Assembly: GCA_902496845.1 (NCBI GenBank)
Contig: CABVCJ010000016.1
Location: 1 to 34,537 of the forward strand
Reading direction: 5' to 3'
Length of the DNA stretch: 34,537 bases
Origin: an uncultured Collinsella sp.
GTDB lineage: Bacteria; Actinomycetota; Coriobacteriia; Coriobacteriales; Coriobacteriaceae
Shown: positions 1 through 9,100 of the stretch, one piece after another
Layout: each line of letters opens with the position of its first letter
Position numbering within the stretch: position 1 is the stretch's first letter
Translations under genes and position numbers: made by a program
The notes under the pieces: generated by a model
Seen by the model: the letters and a program-made list of their open reading frames with translations, nothing else
What the model was told of the DNA's origin: nothing
Database searches by the model: none

Positions 1-364
1 CCAACGAGCCGGGGCCGTAGCTCATGCAATTGCGGTTACCCGTCTTGCCGGCAATGACGGCGGTATCGGTGCAGCCGGTAAAGAAGCTGGCGGGCACGTC
101 CGCGTCTGTCACGCCATCGGCGGCGCGCTTGAGCGCAGCTAGAAGGGGAGAGTTCGGGTCGCGCTCGATGGCGGGGCGATCGCCCGTCACGGCGAAACTG
201 CCATGGCAACCGGGAACCGCGGCCTCGGCGGTGGCAGTGGCCTGCTCGACCATGTTGATCGCGGCGGCCGTATCGGTCGGCGGCGTCAGGCGCATGTCGA
301 CCCAGACCTTGGCGTGGTCGGGCACGACAAAGGGGCGATAGCCGCCCTCGTCATCATCAACCAT
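1..364 (-). pseudogene. M20-family peptidase/deacylase, N-terminally truncated and running off the left edge
   Basis: Read on the minus strand from an ATG at 364, the frame is open to the window edge. It contains GGYRPFVVPDHAKVWVDMR, which resembles the start of the dimerisation domain of M20 metallopeptidases (ArgE/DapE/CPG2-like), and later a SFFTGCTDTAVIAGKTG segment and a SYGPGSL segment typical of the catalytic C-terminal lobe. Family members normally have about 150-200 residues before this point, including the first metal ligands. Here the frame upstream of the ATG closes at a stop near 401-403, and no M20 N-terminus is visible in the next kilobase, which holds an unrelated gene on the other strand. 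The fragment therefore looks like the remnant of a gene whose 5' half was replaced. The enzyme would be inactive unless the missing half lies elsewhere. Substrate cannot be assigned. Confidence 0.6.
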
Positions 365-517
365 ATGAAACCTCAGAATCAGTTTGCTTTGCAAACCGAT
401 TGTAAGTCACCTGCAGATTCGCGACGTGCACGTAGCAGCATTTACCGTTCGCAGGCCGAGCCATCGCGTTTGCCGTCCGGGCGGGTTTACAAACGACGCG
501 GTGGGTACGTACCTTTC

Positions 518-1567
518 ATGGACGACATGCTGTGCGACATATCTGCCTTTCGGTATCACCGGATACCTCCACAGGTCTTGGCAATAATGCCGGACCTGCC
601 CGATTCTGTGGACGATCCGTGCAGGGAACGTCTTTGTGAGCATCCGCTCGTCAAACATTTCCTGGGCACCCCGTTACACGTGTTGGCACAGGGCAGCTGC
701 GGACGTAAGGGCGATCGCATTGTCAGGCATGTTTGGAATGGGGAGAGGCCGTTTGGCTCCGTGCGGCAGACAGAGTTTGGCCTTGATGCCGCGTCCCCGC
801 TCTTTACGCTGCTGACCCTGGCTTCCTCGGTCTCAAACGAGCGTCTGATCATGTGCATGTATGAGATGTGCGGTACCTTTGCCGTGTGCAAGATTGCGCC
901 TCAGGTAAAGTTGGCGCTTGAGCAGGCATATGGGGGCCGATGGGGTGACGCATGGTTGGGCTGGGAAAACGTAAAGGATGCCTCGGGGAATCCAACGGAC
1001 TTGTGGAAACGACCTCCCTTGATCGAGCTTTCTGAACTTACGGAGTTCGCAAATAAGATCCAGGGGCTCCGCGGTGCTAAATCGTTCACGCGTGCCGCGA
1101 AATGCATTACGGGGGTTGTGGCATCGCCGCTTGAGGTCCAGGCTTCGATGCTGTTTGGCCTTTCGAGGCTGCGCGGTGGCGAAGGGCTGCGCCTTACCAA
1201 TAACGTCGAGATTCGCATGACGCGCAGCGCCCGCCTGATTTCGGGGCTTGATAGGCGCTACGCCGATATTCTGCTGGCAAATAAGGACGGCAGCCGAGAG
1301 TGCCTGGTTGAATGCCAAGGTAAAGCTATTCACGGATCCATAGAATCCAAGATCTCGGACTCCGATCGAACGACGGCCCTGCAAGCCATGGGATATCCCG
1401 TCGTTCTGATGACTTATGGCCAGCTGGTCGACTCCGATGCCTTCCGCGTGGTGATGGAACTCATCATGTCCTATCTCGATGTGCCGTTGAAAGACAAGAC
1501 GCCGCGGCAGCAGGAGCTCGAACGGCGGCTTCGTGAGGAGATTTTTATCGATTGGTCGGGAATGTAG
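518..1567 (+). CDS. Hypothetical protein with PD-(D/E)XK-like C-terminal core
   Basis: A cytosolic protein of about 349 residues if translation begins at ATG 518 (MDDMLCDISAFRYHRIPPQ). The frame stays open upstream to 203, so an earlier start is possible; I chose 518 because residues before it are low-quality and basic, and the DNA before it overlaps the truncated peptidase. No strong ribosome binding site is visible. The C-terminal third contains YADILLANKDG followed by CLVECQGKAIHG, giving a D...ExxxK-like arrangement, then an alternating hydrophobic strand ending LMTYGQL. This resembles the Vsr/DUF559-type restriction-endonuclease fold. The order strand-D-strand-ExK-helix supports that fold, but the catalytic assignment is inference. 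No predicted membrane segment. It replaces the 5' half of the opposite-strand peptidase, suggesting acquisition by transfer. Role unknown. Confidence 0.7.
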   Translation: MDDMLCDISAFRYHRIPPQVLAIMPDLPDSVDDPCRERLCEHPLVKHFLGTPLHVLAQGSCGRKGDRIVRHVWNGERPFGSVRQTEFGLDAASPLFTLLTLASSVSNERLIMCMYEMCGTFAVCKIAPQVKLALEQAYGGRWGDAWLGWENVKDASGNPTDLWKRPPLIELSELTEFANKIQGLRGAKSFTRAAKCITGVVASPLEVQASMLFGLSRLRGGEGLRLTNNVEIRMTRSARLISGLDRRYADILLANKDGSRECLVECQGKAIHGSIESKISDSDRTTALQAMGYPVVLMTYGQLVDSDAFRVVMELIMSYLDVPLKDKTPRQQELERRLREEIFIDWSGM

Positions 1568-1641
1568 CCGCGCGGGTGGAAAACGGCCGCGGGGGCTAGA
1601 GTCTTGGGCGCAAAAAAGGCTTTAATTTCGCCTTGGAATTA

Positions 1642-1830
1642 GCTTTAAAAGTGCTACCCAGAACAAGTTATTTCGGAAAATGGACAGTCAACTTAAATTT
1701 GGCATATAGAGATCGTTTTTTACCTACTAAAACCCCTGCTAAAGCTGTTTATAAAAGCAGTCGTGCTTAGTGACTTGAGCCTCACTGTCGATTATCCGAA
1801 ACAACTTGTTCTGGGTAGCACTTTTCAAGC
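1642..1830. repeat. Inverted-repeat element (MITE-like), about 189 bp
   Basis: Two arms of about 47 bp (1642-1688 and 1784-1830) are near-perfect reverse complements, sharing aaaagtgctacccagaacaa and continuing through tttcgga and gacagt with only a few mismatches. The interior is AT-rich and has no convincing gene. The size, long terminal inverted repeats and intergenic position fit a miniature inverted-repeat element or large palindromic repeat. I see no clear target-site duplication. Confidence 0.6.
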
Positions 1831-1845
1831 CGCCGGGAGCAACGA

Positions 1846-1880
1846 ATTCGGCCCCCGTTTTGTGAAAACGGGGGCCGAAT
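1846..1880 (-). terminator. Rho-independent terminator of serC-serA
   Basis: A perfect 16-bp stem (attcggcccccgtttt / aaaacgggggccgaat) with a 3-nt loop lies 38 bp beyond the serA stop codon on its downstream side. The T-run is inside the stem, so the structure could act in both directions. Confidence 0.8.
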
Positions 1881-1917
1881 GGGCGTCGTGGCCTGTCTGG
1901 CAGGCTTGGCGTCGACG

Positions 1918-3081
1918 CTACTTGATCACGCGTACGCGATACATCGACGGAATCTGCTTGAGCGCCTCGATGGTGCTGCTGTCCAGGTGCTCGTCCGTGT
2001 CGAACATAGTGTAGGCGTTCTCGCCGGCGGATTCGTTGGTCATACGCTGCACGTTGGCGTTGTCCTTGGCCAGGATGGCCGTGATTTGGCCGATCATGTT
2101 GGGCACGTTGGCGTGCAGGCAGGCAATGCGGCTTGCGGCGCGCGCCTTGCCCATGCTGCAGGCGGGGTAGTTGACGCTGTGCGCGATGTTGCCGTTCTCC
2201 AGGTAATCCTTGAGCTCGCTGATGGCCATGTCGGCGCAGTTGGCCTCGGCCTCGCCAGTGCCGGCGCCCGAGTGCGTGGTGATAAACGTGTTGGGCATCT
2301 TGACGGTCTTGGGCGTGGCAAAGTCGCAGCTAAACCAGTTCAGCTTGCCCTCACGCAGGGCAGCGTCGACGGCGTCCTCGTCAATGATGGTCTCGCGTGC
2401 GTAGTTGATGAGCACGGCGTCGGGCGCCAGCAGGTTAATCTGCTCGGTGCTGATCATGCCGATGGTGTCGGCCTTGCTGGGTACGTGCACGGTGAGGTAG
2501 TCGCAGCCGCGGCACAGATCCTCGAGCGTGCCCACGCGCTGCACCTCGCGGCTCAGCACCCACGCGTGCTCGACGGAAATGAACGGATCGTAGCCGTAGA
2601 CGTCCATGCCCAGGTCGACGCAGGCGTTGGCGACCTTGGAGCCCACGTTACCCAGACCGATGACGCCGATGCGCTTGCCCTTGAGCTCGCGGCCCACAAA
2701 GGCCTTCTTGGCCTTCTCGGCATCGACCTGAATCTCGGGATCGTCAGCGTTGTCGCGCACCCAGTTCATCGACTGCACCACGCCACGGCTCGAGAGCACC
2801 AACATGCCCAGGACGAGCTCCTTGACGGCGTTGCTGTTGGCACCGGGGGAGTTAAAGACGACGACGCCCTTCTTGGCGTACTCCTCGATGGGGATGTTGT
2901 TGACGCCGGCGCCGCAGCGGGCGATGGCGCGGATGCCCTCGGGCAGCTCGTAGCCGTGCAGGTCGGTCGAGCGCATTAGGATGGCGTCGGCCTCCTCGGC
3001 GGTGTCCACAAACTCATAGCCCTCGCCAAACTCGACTTTGCCGTCTTTAGTGATGTCGTCGATGGTCTTAATCTTACGCAT
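1918..3081 (-). CDS. serA: D-3-phosphoglycerate dehydrogenase
   Basis: Oxidises 3-phosphoglycerate to 3-phosphohydroxypyruvate with NAD+, the first committed step of L-serine synthesis, in the cytosol. The 387-residue protein has the D-isomer-specific 2-hydroxyacid dehydrogenase layout: N-terminal substrate domain with RCGAGVNNI near 55-63, Rossmann motif GLGNVGS at 142-148, a conserved YARE at 227-230, the catalytic-histidine motif TTHSGAG at 268-274 (His270), and a C-terminal ACT domain from about residue 315 containing HANVPNMIGQITAIL. The ACT domain suggests feedback by serine, as in ACT-containing relatives; the length fits the short SerA class. ATG 3081 follows an AAGGAG site. It lies 70 bp downstream of serC on the same strand, so the two are probably one operon ending at the 1846-1880 terminator. 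Confidence 0.95.
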   Translation of the reverse strand: MRKIKTIDDITKDGKVEFGEGYEFVDTAEEADAILMRSTDLHGYELPEGIRAIARCGAGVNNIPIEEYAKKGVVVFNSPGANSNAVKELVLGMLVLSSRGVVQSMNWVRDNADDPEIQVDAEKAKKAFVGRELKGKRIGVIGLGNVGSKVANACVDLGMDVYGYDPFISVEHAWVLSREVQRVGTLEDLCRGCDYLTVHVPSKADTIGMISTEQINLLAPDAVLINYARETIIDEDAVDAALREGKLNWFSCDFATPKTVKMPNTFITTHSGAGTGEAEANCADMAISELKDYLENGNIAHSVNYPACSMGKARAASRIACLHANVPNMIGQITAILAKDNANVQRMTNESAGENAYTMFDTDEHLDSSTIEALKQIPSMYRVRVIK

Positions 3082-3151
3082 GGAAAAACTCCTTAGCAGG
3101 TTTGGTTTAAACAGGTGGTTTGAAGTGGCTGGTCGGCCCGCGCGTTGCGGG

Positions 3152-4276
3152 CTAGTTAGATCGCGGACTCAAACTATGCTGTGCTTCGAAGTCCTTCATG
3201 TACGAGGCCAGGGCCTGCACGTCTTCCATGGTTACGGCGTTGTAGACGCTGGCGCGCATGCCGCCCACCAGGCGATGGCCCCTGACGTTTTGAATCTGGT
3301 GTTCGGCCGCGCCTGCGACAAAGGTCGCATCGAGCTCGGCGTCGCCGGTGCGGAAAGTGACGTTGGCGATGGAGCGACTGTCGGCTTGCGTGGTGCCATG
3401 GAAAAGCTCGCTGTGCTCGAGCAGGTCGTAGAGCAGGTTGGCCTTGGCCCAGTTGCGCTCGGCCATGGCGGCAAGTCCACCGGTCTGCTCCACCCAATGG
3501 AACACCTTGCCGCACACGTAGATGCCAAAGGTGTTGGGCGTGTTGAGCATGGAACCCTTGGCGGCCTGGGTCTTAAGGTCCAGGTACTGCGGCGTCTGCG
3601 CAAAGGCGGGGCCATCGGCGATGAGGTCGTCGCGCACGATGACCACGGTCACGCCCGCGGCGCCGGCGTTTTTCTGTGCGCCGGCGTAAATGAGCCCGTA
3701 GCGCTCAACGTCGAGCGGCTGCGACAAAAAGCAGCTCGAGACATCGGCGACCAGCGGCACATCGCCGCAAGTGGGCAGCTCGTGGTACATGGTGCCAAAG
3801 ATGGTGTTGTTCTGGCAGATGTAGACGTAGTCGAGCCCGTCGCCCGCGGTCTCGGCGGCAATGCGCGCGTTGACGTCGGACATGGTGGGAATGCGGTCGA
3901 AGTTGGTGTCCTCGGAGCTCGCGAGCAGCACGACCTCGCCGTACTTGGCGGCCTCCTTGTACGCCTTGTTGGCAAAGTTGCCGGTCACGACGTAGCCGGC
4001 GCGGCCGCGGCGCATGAGGTTCATGGGGACGCCCGCAAACTGCAGCGTGGCGCCGCCCTGCAAAAACAGGACGCGGTAGTTGTCGGGGATGCTCAGCAGG
4101 CGGCGCAGGGTTGCCTCGGCGTCGTCGATGATCTGCTGGTACATGCTAGATCGATGGCTCATCTCGAGCACGGACATGCCGCAACCGCGGTAGTCCATCA
4201 TCTCGTCGGCGATCTCGGCGAGCACGCTTGTAGGCAGCGCGGCCGGGCCAGCTGAGAAGTTGTGCACACGTGCCAT
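3152..4276 (-). CDS. serC: Phosphoserine aminotransferase
   Basis: Transfers the amino group from glutamate to 3-phosphohydroxypyruvate, making O-phosphoserine; PLP-dependent, cytosolic. The 374-residue protein starts VHNFSAGPAALP, the SerC signature, has MSVLEMSHRS at 34-43 and the PLP-binding lysine Lys202 in YAGAQKNAGAAG. Length matches the family (about 360 residues). ATG 4276 is preceded by GAGGGG at good spacing. It is the promoter-proximal gene of a two-gene serine operon with serA downstream; a serB phosphatase is not in view. Substrate overlap with the pyridoxine pathway (phosphohydroxythreonine) is known for some SerC proteins and cannot be excluded from sequence. Confidence 0.95.
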   Translation of the reverse strand: MARVHNFSAGPAALPTSVLAEIADEMMDYRGCGMSVLEMSHRSSMYQQIIDDAEATLRRLLSIPDNYRVLFLQGGATLQFAGVPMNLMRRGRAGYVVTGNFANKAYKEAAKYGEVVLLASSEDTNFDRIPTMSDVNARIAAETAGDGLDYVYICQNNTIFGTMYHELPTCGDVPLVADVSSCFLSQPLDVERYGLIYAGAQKNAGAAGVTVVIVRDDLIADGPAFAQTPQYLDLKTQAAKGSMLNTPNTFGIYVCGKVFHWVEQTGGLAAMAERNWAKANLLYDLLEHSELFHGTTQADSRSIANVTFRTGDAELDATFVAGAAEHQIQNVRGHRLVGGMRASVYNAVTMEDVQALASYMKDFEAQHSLSPRSN

Positions 4277-4802
4277 CTTCTAGTTCCCCTCGTAGTCGTT
4301 TGAACGTTCGGGATACTTTAGCACAGTGGAGCGCCAGGCGCGACCGCATCACGGTAAAACTCGAGTGCGCCGCTATGATTTACAGGATGGTTACATGGGG
4401 GAGGGGTGACCTTACCTGATGGCTCGCATCCGATCTGCCTCTGCCTTTGCTTGTTTCCAGGGTCGAATGCGGCCGTTTACGAGGCCATCGTAGCCACGCG
4501 TGATGGCGCACTGGATGCGATCTTCGCGTTCCCGCATAGAGGCAGCGCGGCGCTGCGCCAGTTGCCTTTGGCTCCATATTTACCTCAAGGCTTCAGAGGC
4601 TTTGTTGCGCAATAAATTTGACTTCGATCCGTTTGCCGCGCAGCCAAAGCGCCTCACCTCTCATTTGTTGCCGTCTGTGGGAGCGTGCCCCTCGTTTATC
4701 CTCTCTAGACCTCACGACCCGGTACTTAAACGGTATGATTGAAAGGCATGTTTGCATCGACCCGATGCGAATAAAAAGGCCCGAACCCTTGGAGTGTGTC
4801 CT
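4277..4802. promoter_or_regulatory. Divergent intergenic region between serC and the BREX operon
   Basis: About 525 bp separate the divergent serC and brxA genes. No convincing gene is present. It holds a TTGTTGCGCAATAA near-palindrome at 4602-4615 (two mismatches from the palindrome that precedes the helicase and pglX C-terminal genes), a possible -10 TATGAT at 4734-4739 with no good -35, and the brxA ribosome binding site GGAG at 4791-4794. The serC promoter must lie at the left end, but I cannot place it confidently. Confidence 0.4.
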
Positions 4803-5474
4803 GTGGATAACACCGACAAAATATCGCTGGGAGGCGTGCTCACGCGCGAGCAGTTTTTGCTGCCCGAGATGCGCATCGTCGCCGCGTTGCGTCTGGAAGG
4901 CGTGAGCGACGACGAGATCATCGCGCGCGTTAAGCACGACAACCTGTTTCAGTATCCCACCGAGCGCATGCTCGCCGATCGCGCCCGCGTGTGTCTGCGC
5001 CGCTTTGATGCCGTAGCGCTCGACGAGGCGCAGTGCGCTGCCCGCGGTATCGACAAAGATGCTGCCGACCAAGCGGTCATGCGCATTATGGACCTGATCG
5101 CCAACGGCATGCCCGATCAGGCGGCCCAGGCAAACCTATTTGCCATGATGTGTCGCTACACCATGGTTCGCGAGCTCATCCAGGTGGAGATCGGCGAGCG
5201 CATGGCCAGCTTCGACTACACCTTTACCGACATTGACCTCAACGCGTTTGTCACCCGTTTTCAGGTTGAGCATGCCGAGGCCGTCAAATGGTCGGACGCC
5301 ACGCTGGAGCGCATTAAGGGCACCCTGCGTCAGATTCTGCGCAGTGCCGGTTTTAAGGCATCGCAGCGTACCGACGCGCTCCAACCCCTACTGCTCGACC
5401 CCGATGTAGAGCAGGCCATCCGCGACCTGGGAGACATGGACGCCCTGGCCGCACTCACCGGGCAGGTGATGTAG
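4803..5474 (+). CDS. brxA: BREX protein BrxA (DUF1819)
   Basis: First gene of the type 1 BREX core. BrxA is a small helical DUF1819 protein; homologues bind DNA, and its exact role in phage exclusion or methylation is unsettled. The product is about 223 residues from GTG 4803, chosen because GGAG sits 8 nt upstream; an in-frame ATG at 4752 would add 17 residues with no ribosome binding site. The sequence opens MDNTDKISLGGVLTREQFLL, continues PEMRIVAALRLEGVSDDEI and later FARMMC-like AMMCRYTMVRELIQVEIGER, all consistent with DUF1819. It has no membrane segment or signal peptide. It ends 2 bp before brxB, indicating translational coupling, and heads the plus-strand operon that continues to pglX. 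Confidence 0.88.
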   Translation: MDNTDKISLGGVLTREQFLLPEMRIVAALRLEGVSDDEIIARVKHDNLFQYPTERMLADRARVCLRRFDAVALDEAQCAARGIDKDAADQAVMRIMDLIANGMPDQAAQANLFAMMCRYTMVRELIQVEIGERMASFDYTFTDIDLNAFVTRFQVEHAEAVKWSDATLERIKGTLRQILRSAGFKASQRTDALQPLLLDPDVEQAIRDLGDMDALAALTGQVM

Positions 5475-5476
5475 AC

Positions 5477-6100
5477 ATGGCAATAAACCAGCCGCATATT
5501 CGCCCGCGCAACCGCGCCGAGCGCATACACGATGACTTTGACCATCGCCGCGAGGTGCTGCGCGAGCGTCTGCAAGACCAGGACTTCTTGGCCAACAAGG
5601 GTATCGGCAACGAGATCGGCTTCTACACGTTTTGCTACGACCCCTCGCTGGAGTTTGAGTGCCGCGCCTACGTGGACGAGCTCATGGCAGACGCCCAGGC
5701 CGGCAAGCTGCCATGCAATCTGGAGGTCTTTAACTTGTACGACGTGATGCTCGATATCTGCGAGCAGCGTCGCATCCTTCGTGCGATTCCCCGGCGTGAG
5801 GCAAAGGTTGGCTCGGAGGCCCAGATCAAAGAGCTCCAGAAGCCCTGCAGCTCCAAGAGCTTTGCCCAGTACCTCCTGGAGCATACCCAGCCACATCAGC
5901 CCGGCGATGTGATCTTGCTTACGGGTGTGGGCGAGGTCTTTCCGCTGCTGCGCGTGCATAACCTACTCAACGACATGTTTGCCGATTTTGATACCGTGCC
6001 CGTCGTTGTCATGTACCCCGGCAGCTTTGATGGCTACCAGCTCAAGTTGTTTAACAGAGAGAGCGCCAGTAACTATTACCGCGCGTTCGATATTTCTTAG
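5477..6100 (+). CDS. brxB: BREX protein BrxB (DUF1788)
   Basis: A 207-residue DUF1788 protein, second gene of the BREX core. Known homologues are required for BREX defence and have been found associated with other Brx proteins, but no enzymatic activity is established. Recognisable features are the N-terminal FYTFCYDPSLE, the central LEVFNLYDVMLDICE, and the C-terminal LLTGVGEVFPLLRVHNLLN and PVVVMYPGSFDGYQLKLF, which match the usual DUF1788 ending. Length is typical (about 200). Its ATG follows the brxA stop by 2 bp, and it ends 9 bp before brxC, so brxABC form one tightly spaced transcript. Nothing looks truncated. Confidence 0.88.
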   Translation: MAINQPHIRPRNRAERIHDDFDHRREVLRERLQDQDFLANKGIGNEIGFYTFCYDPSLEFECRAYVDELMADAQAGKLPCNLEVFNLYDVMLDICEQRRILRAIPRREAKVGSEAQIKELQKPCSSKSFAQYLLEHTQPHQPGDVILLTGVGEVFPLLRVHNLLNDMFADFDTVPVVVMYPGSFDGYQLKLFNRESASNYYRAFDIS

Positions 6101-6109
6101 GAGCGACAG

Positions 6110-9100
6110 ATGATCATCCAAGACCTGTTTTCCAAGGACATCAACCGTTCCATCAACGGCGTCGTTAAGGTGCAAGATGCCAACGACGATTCGGTTCGCC
6201 AAGAGCTCGACGAGTACGTGGTGACGCGCGAACTGCGGGGCCATTTCTCTCGCTTCTTTGACTCTTACGAGCGTGCAATTGACGAGCCCACCGATAAGAT
6301 CGGCGTTTGGATTAGTGGCTTCTTTGGCTCAGGTAAATCGCATTTCCTTAAGATGCTCTCGTATTTGCTGCAAAACGATGAGGTCGCTGGTAAGCCCGCC
6401 ATCGATTACTTCGAGGACAAGATTTCGGATCCCATGGTGGCCTCTAAGATGCGCCGCTGCTGCAACGTTCCTACCGAGGCAATCCTGTTTAACATCGACA
6501 GCAAGGGCGGCCATTGGAAAGAGGGCGATACCTTACGCACGGCCCTGCTGCGCGCCTTCGAGCGTGTGTTCTTTGAGCATCTGGGCTTTTTTGGCGAGGA
6601 CCTTAAGCTTGCGCGTCTAGAGCGACATATCGACAGCAAGGGTAAGACACAGGAGTTCCGCGCTGCCTACGAGCGCATCAGTGGTGGCAACTGGCTCGAG
6701 GACCGCGAGAGCTATAGCTACTTTGAGGACGACATCGTCGAGGTCCTGCAAGAGGTCTTGGGCATGAGCGAACAGACCGCACGCCACTGGTTCGATGGCT
6801 CCGAGGATGACGCTATCGCTTCTGATGCCTTTGTTAACATGGTTAAGCACTATGTTGACAAGCGCGCTGCGGAATGCGGCGGTGAGTTCCGTCTATTGTT
6901 TATGGTTGACGAAGTGGGTCAGTTTATTGGCTCCGATGCTGGTGTCAGCAAGGACCTCATGCTGTCGCTGCAGACACTTGTGGAGGGCTTGGGCAATCGC
7001 TGCGGCGGTCGCGTGTGGGTCATGGTAACCAGCCAGGAAGCCATTGATGGAAACGCGATGTTCGTTGGCAGCGACTTTTCCACGATTCAAGGTCGTTTTA
7101 ACACGCGTCTTTCGCTCTCCAGTTCTAGTGTGGACGAGGTTATCCAACGCCGTGTGCTGCAAAAGAACAACTCTGGCGTGGCTAAGCTTGAGCAGGGCTA
7201 CGAAGCCCAGAGCGCCGTACTCAAAAATATATTTGCCTTCGACGGCTCGCGTAGCGACCTGATCGGCTACTCCAGTCGCAAAGACTTTACGGACAGCTAC
7301 CCCTTTGTGAACTATCAGTTTAAGGTGATGCCCGACGTTATGACCGAGGTGCGCAAGCACGGCGTTAAGGCAAAGCATATGTCAACGGGCGAGCGCTCCA
7401 TGCTTTCGGCTTTCCAGGAATCGGCTCAGGCCATCCAAGAGCAAGAGCTGGGCGCCCTAGTGCCATTCTGGCGCTTCTTTGATACTATCGCCAAGGATTT
7501 GGAACATGGCGTGATTCAGACGGTGACGCGTGCCGAGCGTGCAGCGGAAGACGGTCTTGGCCTTCAGACCGAAGACGTCAAGATTCTTAAGCTGTTGTAC
7601 TTGATCCGCTATATCGATTACATCAAGTCCAATATCGAGAATATTTCCATCCTTATGGTCGATCGTATGGACGTGGACAAGGTCGCTCTTAAGAGCTGCG
7701 TTAAAGACTCGCTCGACCGCCTGGTGCGCGAGAACTATGTGGCTCGTCAGGGTGATACCTACAATTTCCTTACCGATGAGGAACAACGCATCTCGCGCAT
7801 TATTAACGATACGTCGGTAGATGCGGCCCTGATTATCGAAAGTATTAAAAAGACGATCTTCGAAGGCGTCTATAAAGATAAAAAACTGCGCGTGGGAGCA
7901 AATGATTTCCCCTTTGATCGCTATGTGGACGATTCGGCCTATGGCATGGTTCAAGGCGGTATGAAGCTTAACGTGGTCACAGTGGCAAACGACCTCTCAC
8001 GTGCCGATGATACCGAGCTTGCCGTTAAGTCTGCCAACATTGCGCTGGTGGTGCTTGCCGACGACGTGGACTACTTTGATGACCTGCAGAATGCGGCTAA
8101 GATTCGCAAGTACCGCAAGACCATCAATACCGAGGAACTGCAGCCTTCGACCCAGCAAATTGTCCAGGCAAAGATGAAAGAGGCCTCGTACGCCGAGCGC
8201 GAGGCGACGGAGCTGCTGAAAGAGGCCGTGTTGCACGCCCGCGTGGCCGTAAACGGCTCCATGGTCAATATTCGCGCTACCAAGCCTGCTGACGTGTTCG
8301 AGCAGGCCTTGTCCAAGCTGACGGATGCCATCTTTACCAAGGCCGACTACATCGCCGACCCCGCCAAGACCGATGACGACATTCGCGCCACGCTGCGCGG
8401 TGCCAACCAGATGGCGCTCGACGGTCAGAGCTCCCAAAACGCCCGTGCCGAGAAGGAGGTTGCGGACTATTTGCATCTGCAGACGCGTATGTCGCTTAAC
8501 ACGACCATGGGCGACCTGCAGCGTAAGTTCCAGGGCGCTCCCTATGGTTGGCGCGAGATCGACATTGCCAACGTGGTGGCCCAGCTGGTGGTTTCGCAGC
8601 GCGCGACCATTACGGCTGCCGGTGCCAACGTTGCGCCTGCGGACCTGCGCATGGTTACCTTCCTGCGCAAGGATGCCGACAAGGCCCAGGTGCGCGAGCG
8701 CGTTAAGATGAGCGATGAACTCCTCAAGAAGGTCAACAGGGTGCTGCGCGAGACCTTCGATGCCAAGCGCGACATCTCCAACGAGGACGAGCTTACCGCC
8801 ACGGTGGTCGAAACGCTTACGGGCTTTAAGAACGATTGCGTAGAGCTCGCGAACAACAACTTTACGGGCCTGGCCCCGGCCTATCCGTATCCGGGCCTAG
8901 GGGTGCTGGAAGACGGCATTAAGCTGACCACGCGCCTGCTGGACAACCAGAACGACACCCAGACGCTGTTCAACGCCTTTGTAAAGGCGCAGGATGATCT
9001 GGACGACTGGAAAGAGGACTACGACCAGGTCACGTTCTTCTTTGAGAGCCAAAAGCCCGTCTTTGATAAGGCCGTTGAGTTTATGGGCCTTATGAAGGAC

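Noticed and set aside
1879..2979. Long open frame on the plus strand opposite serA
   Set aside because: Antisense shadow of a clear SerA; the product is low-complexity and has no ribosome binding site.
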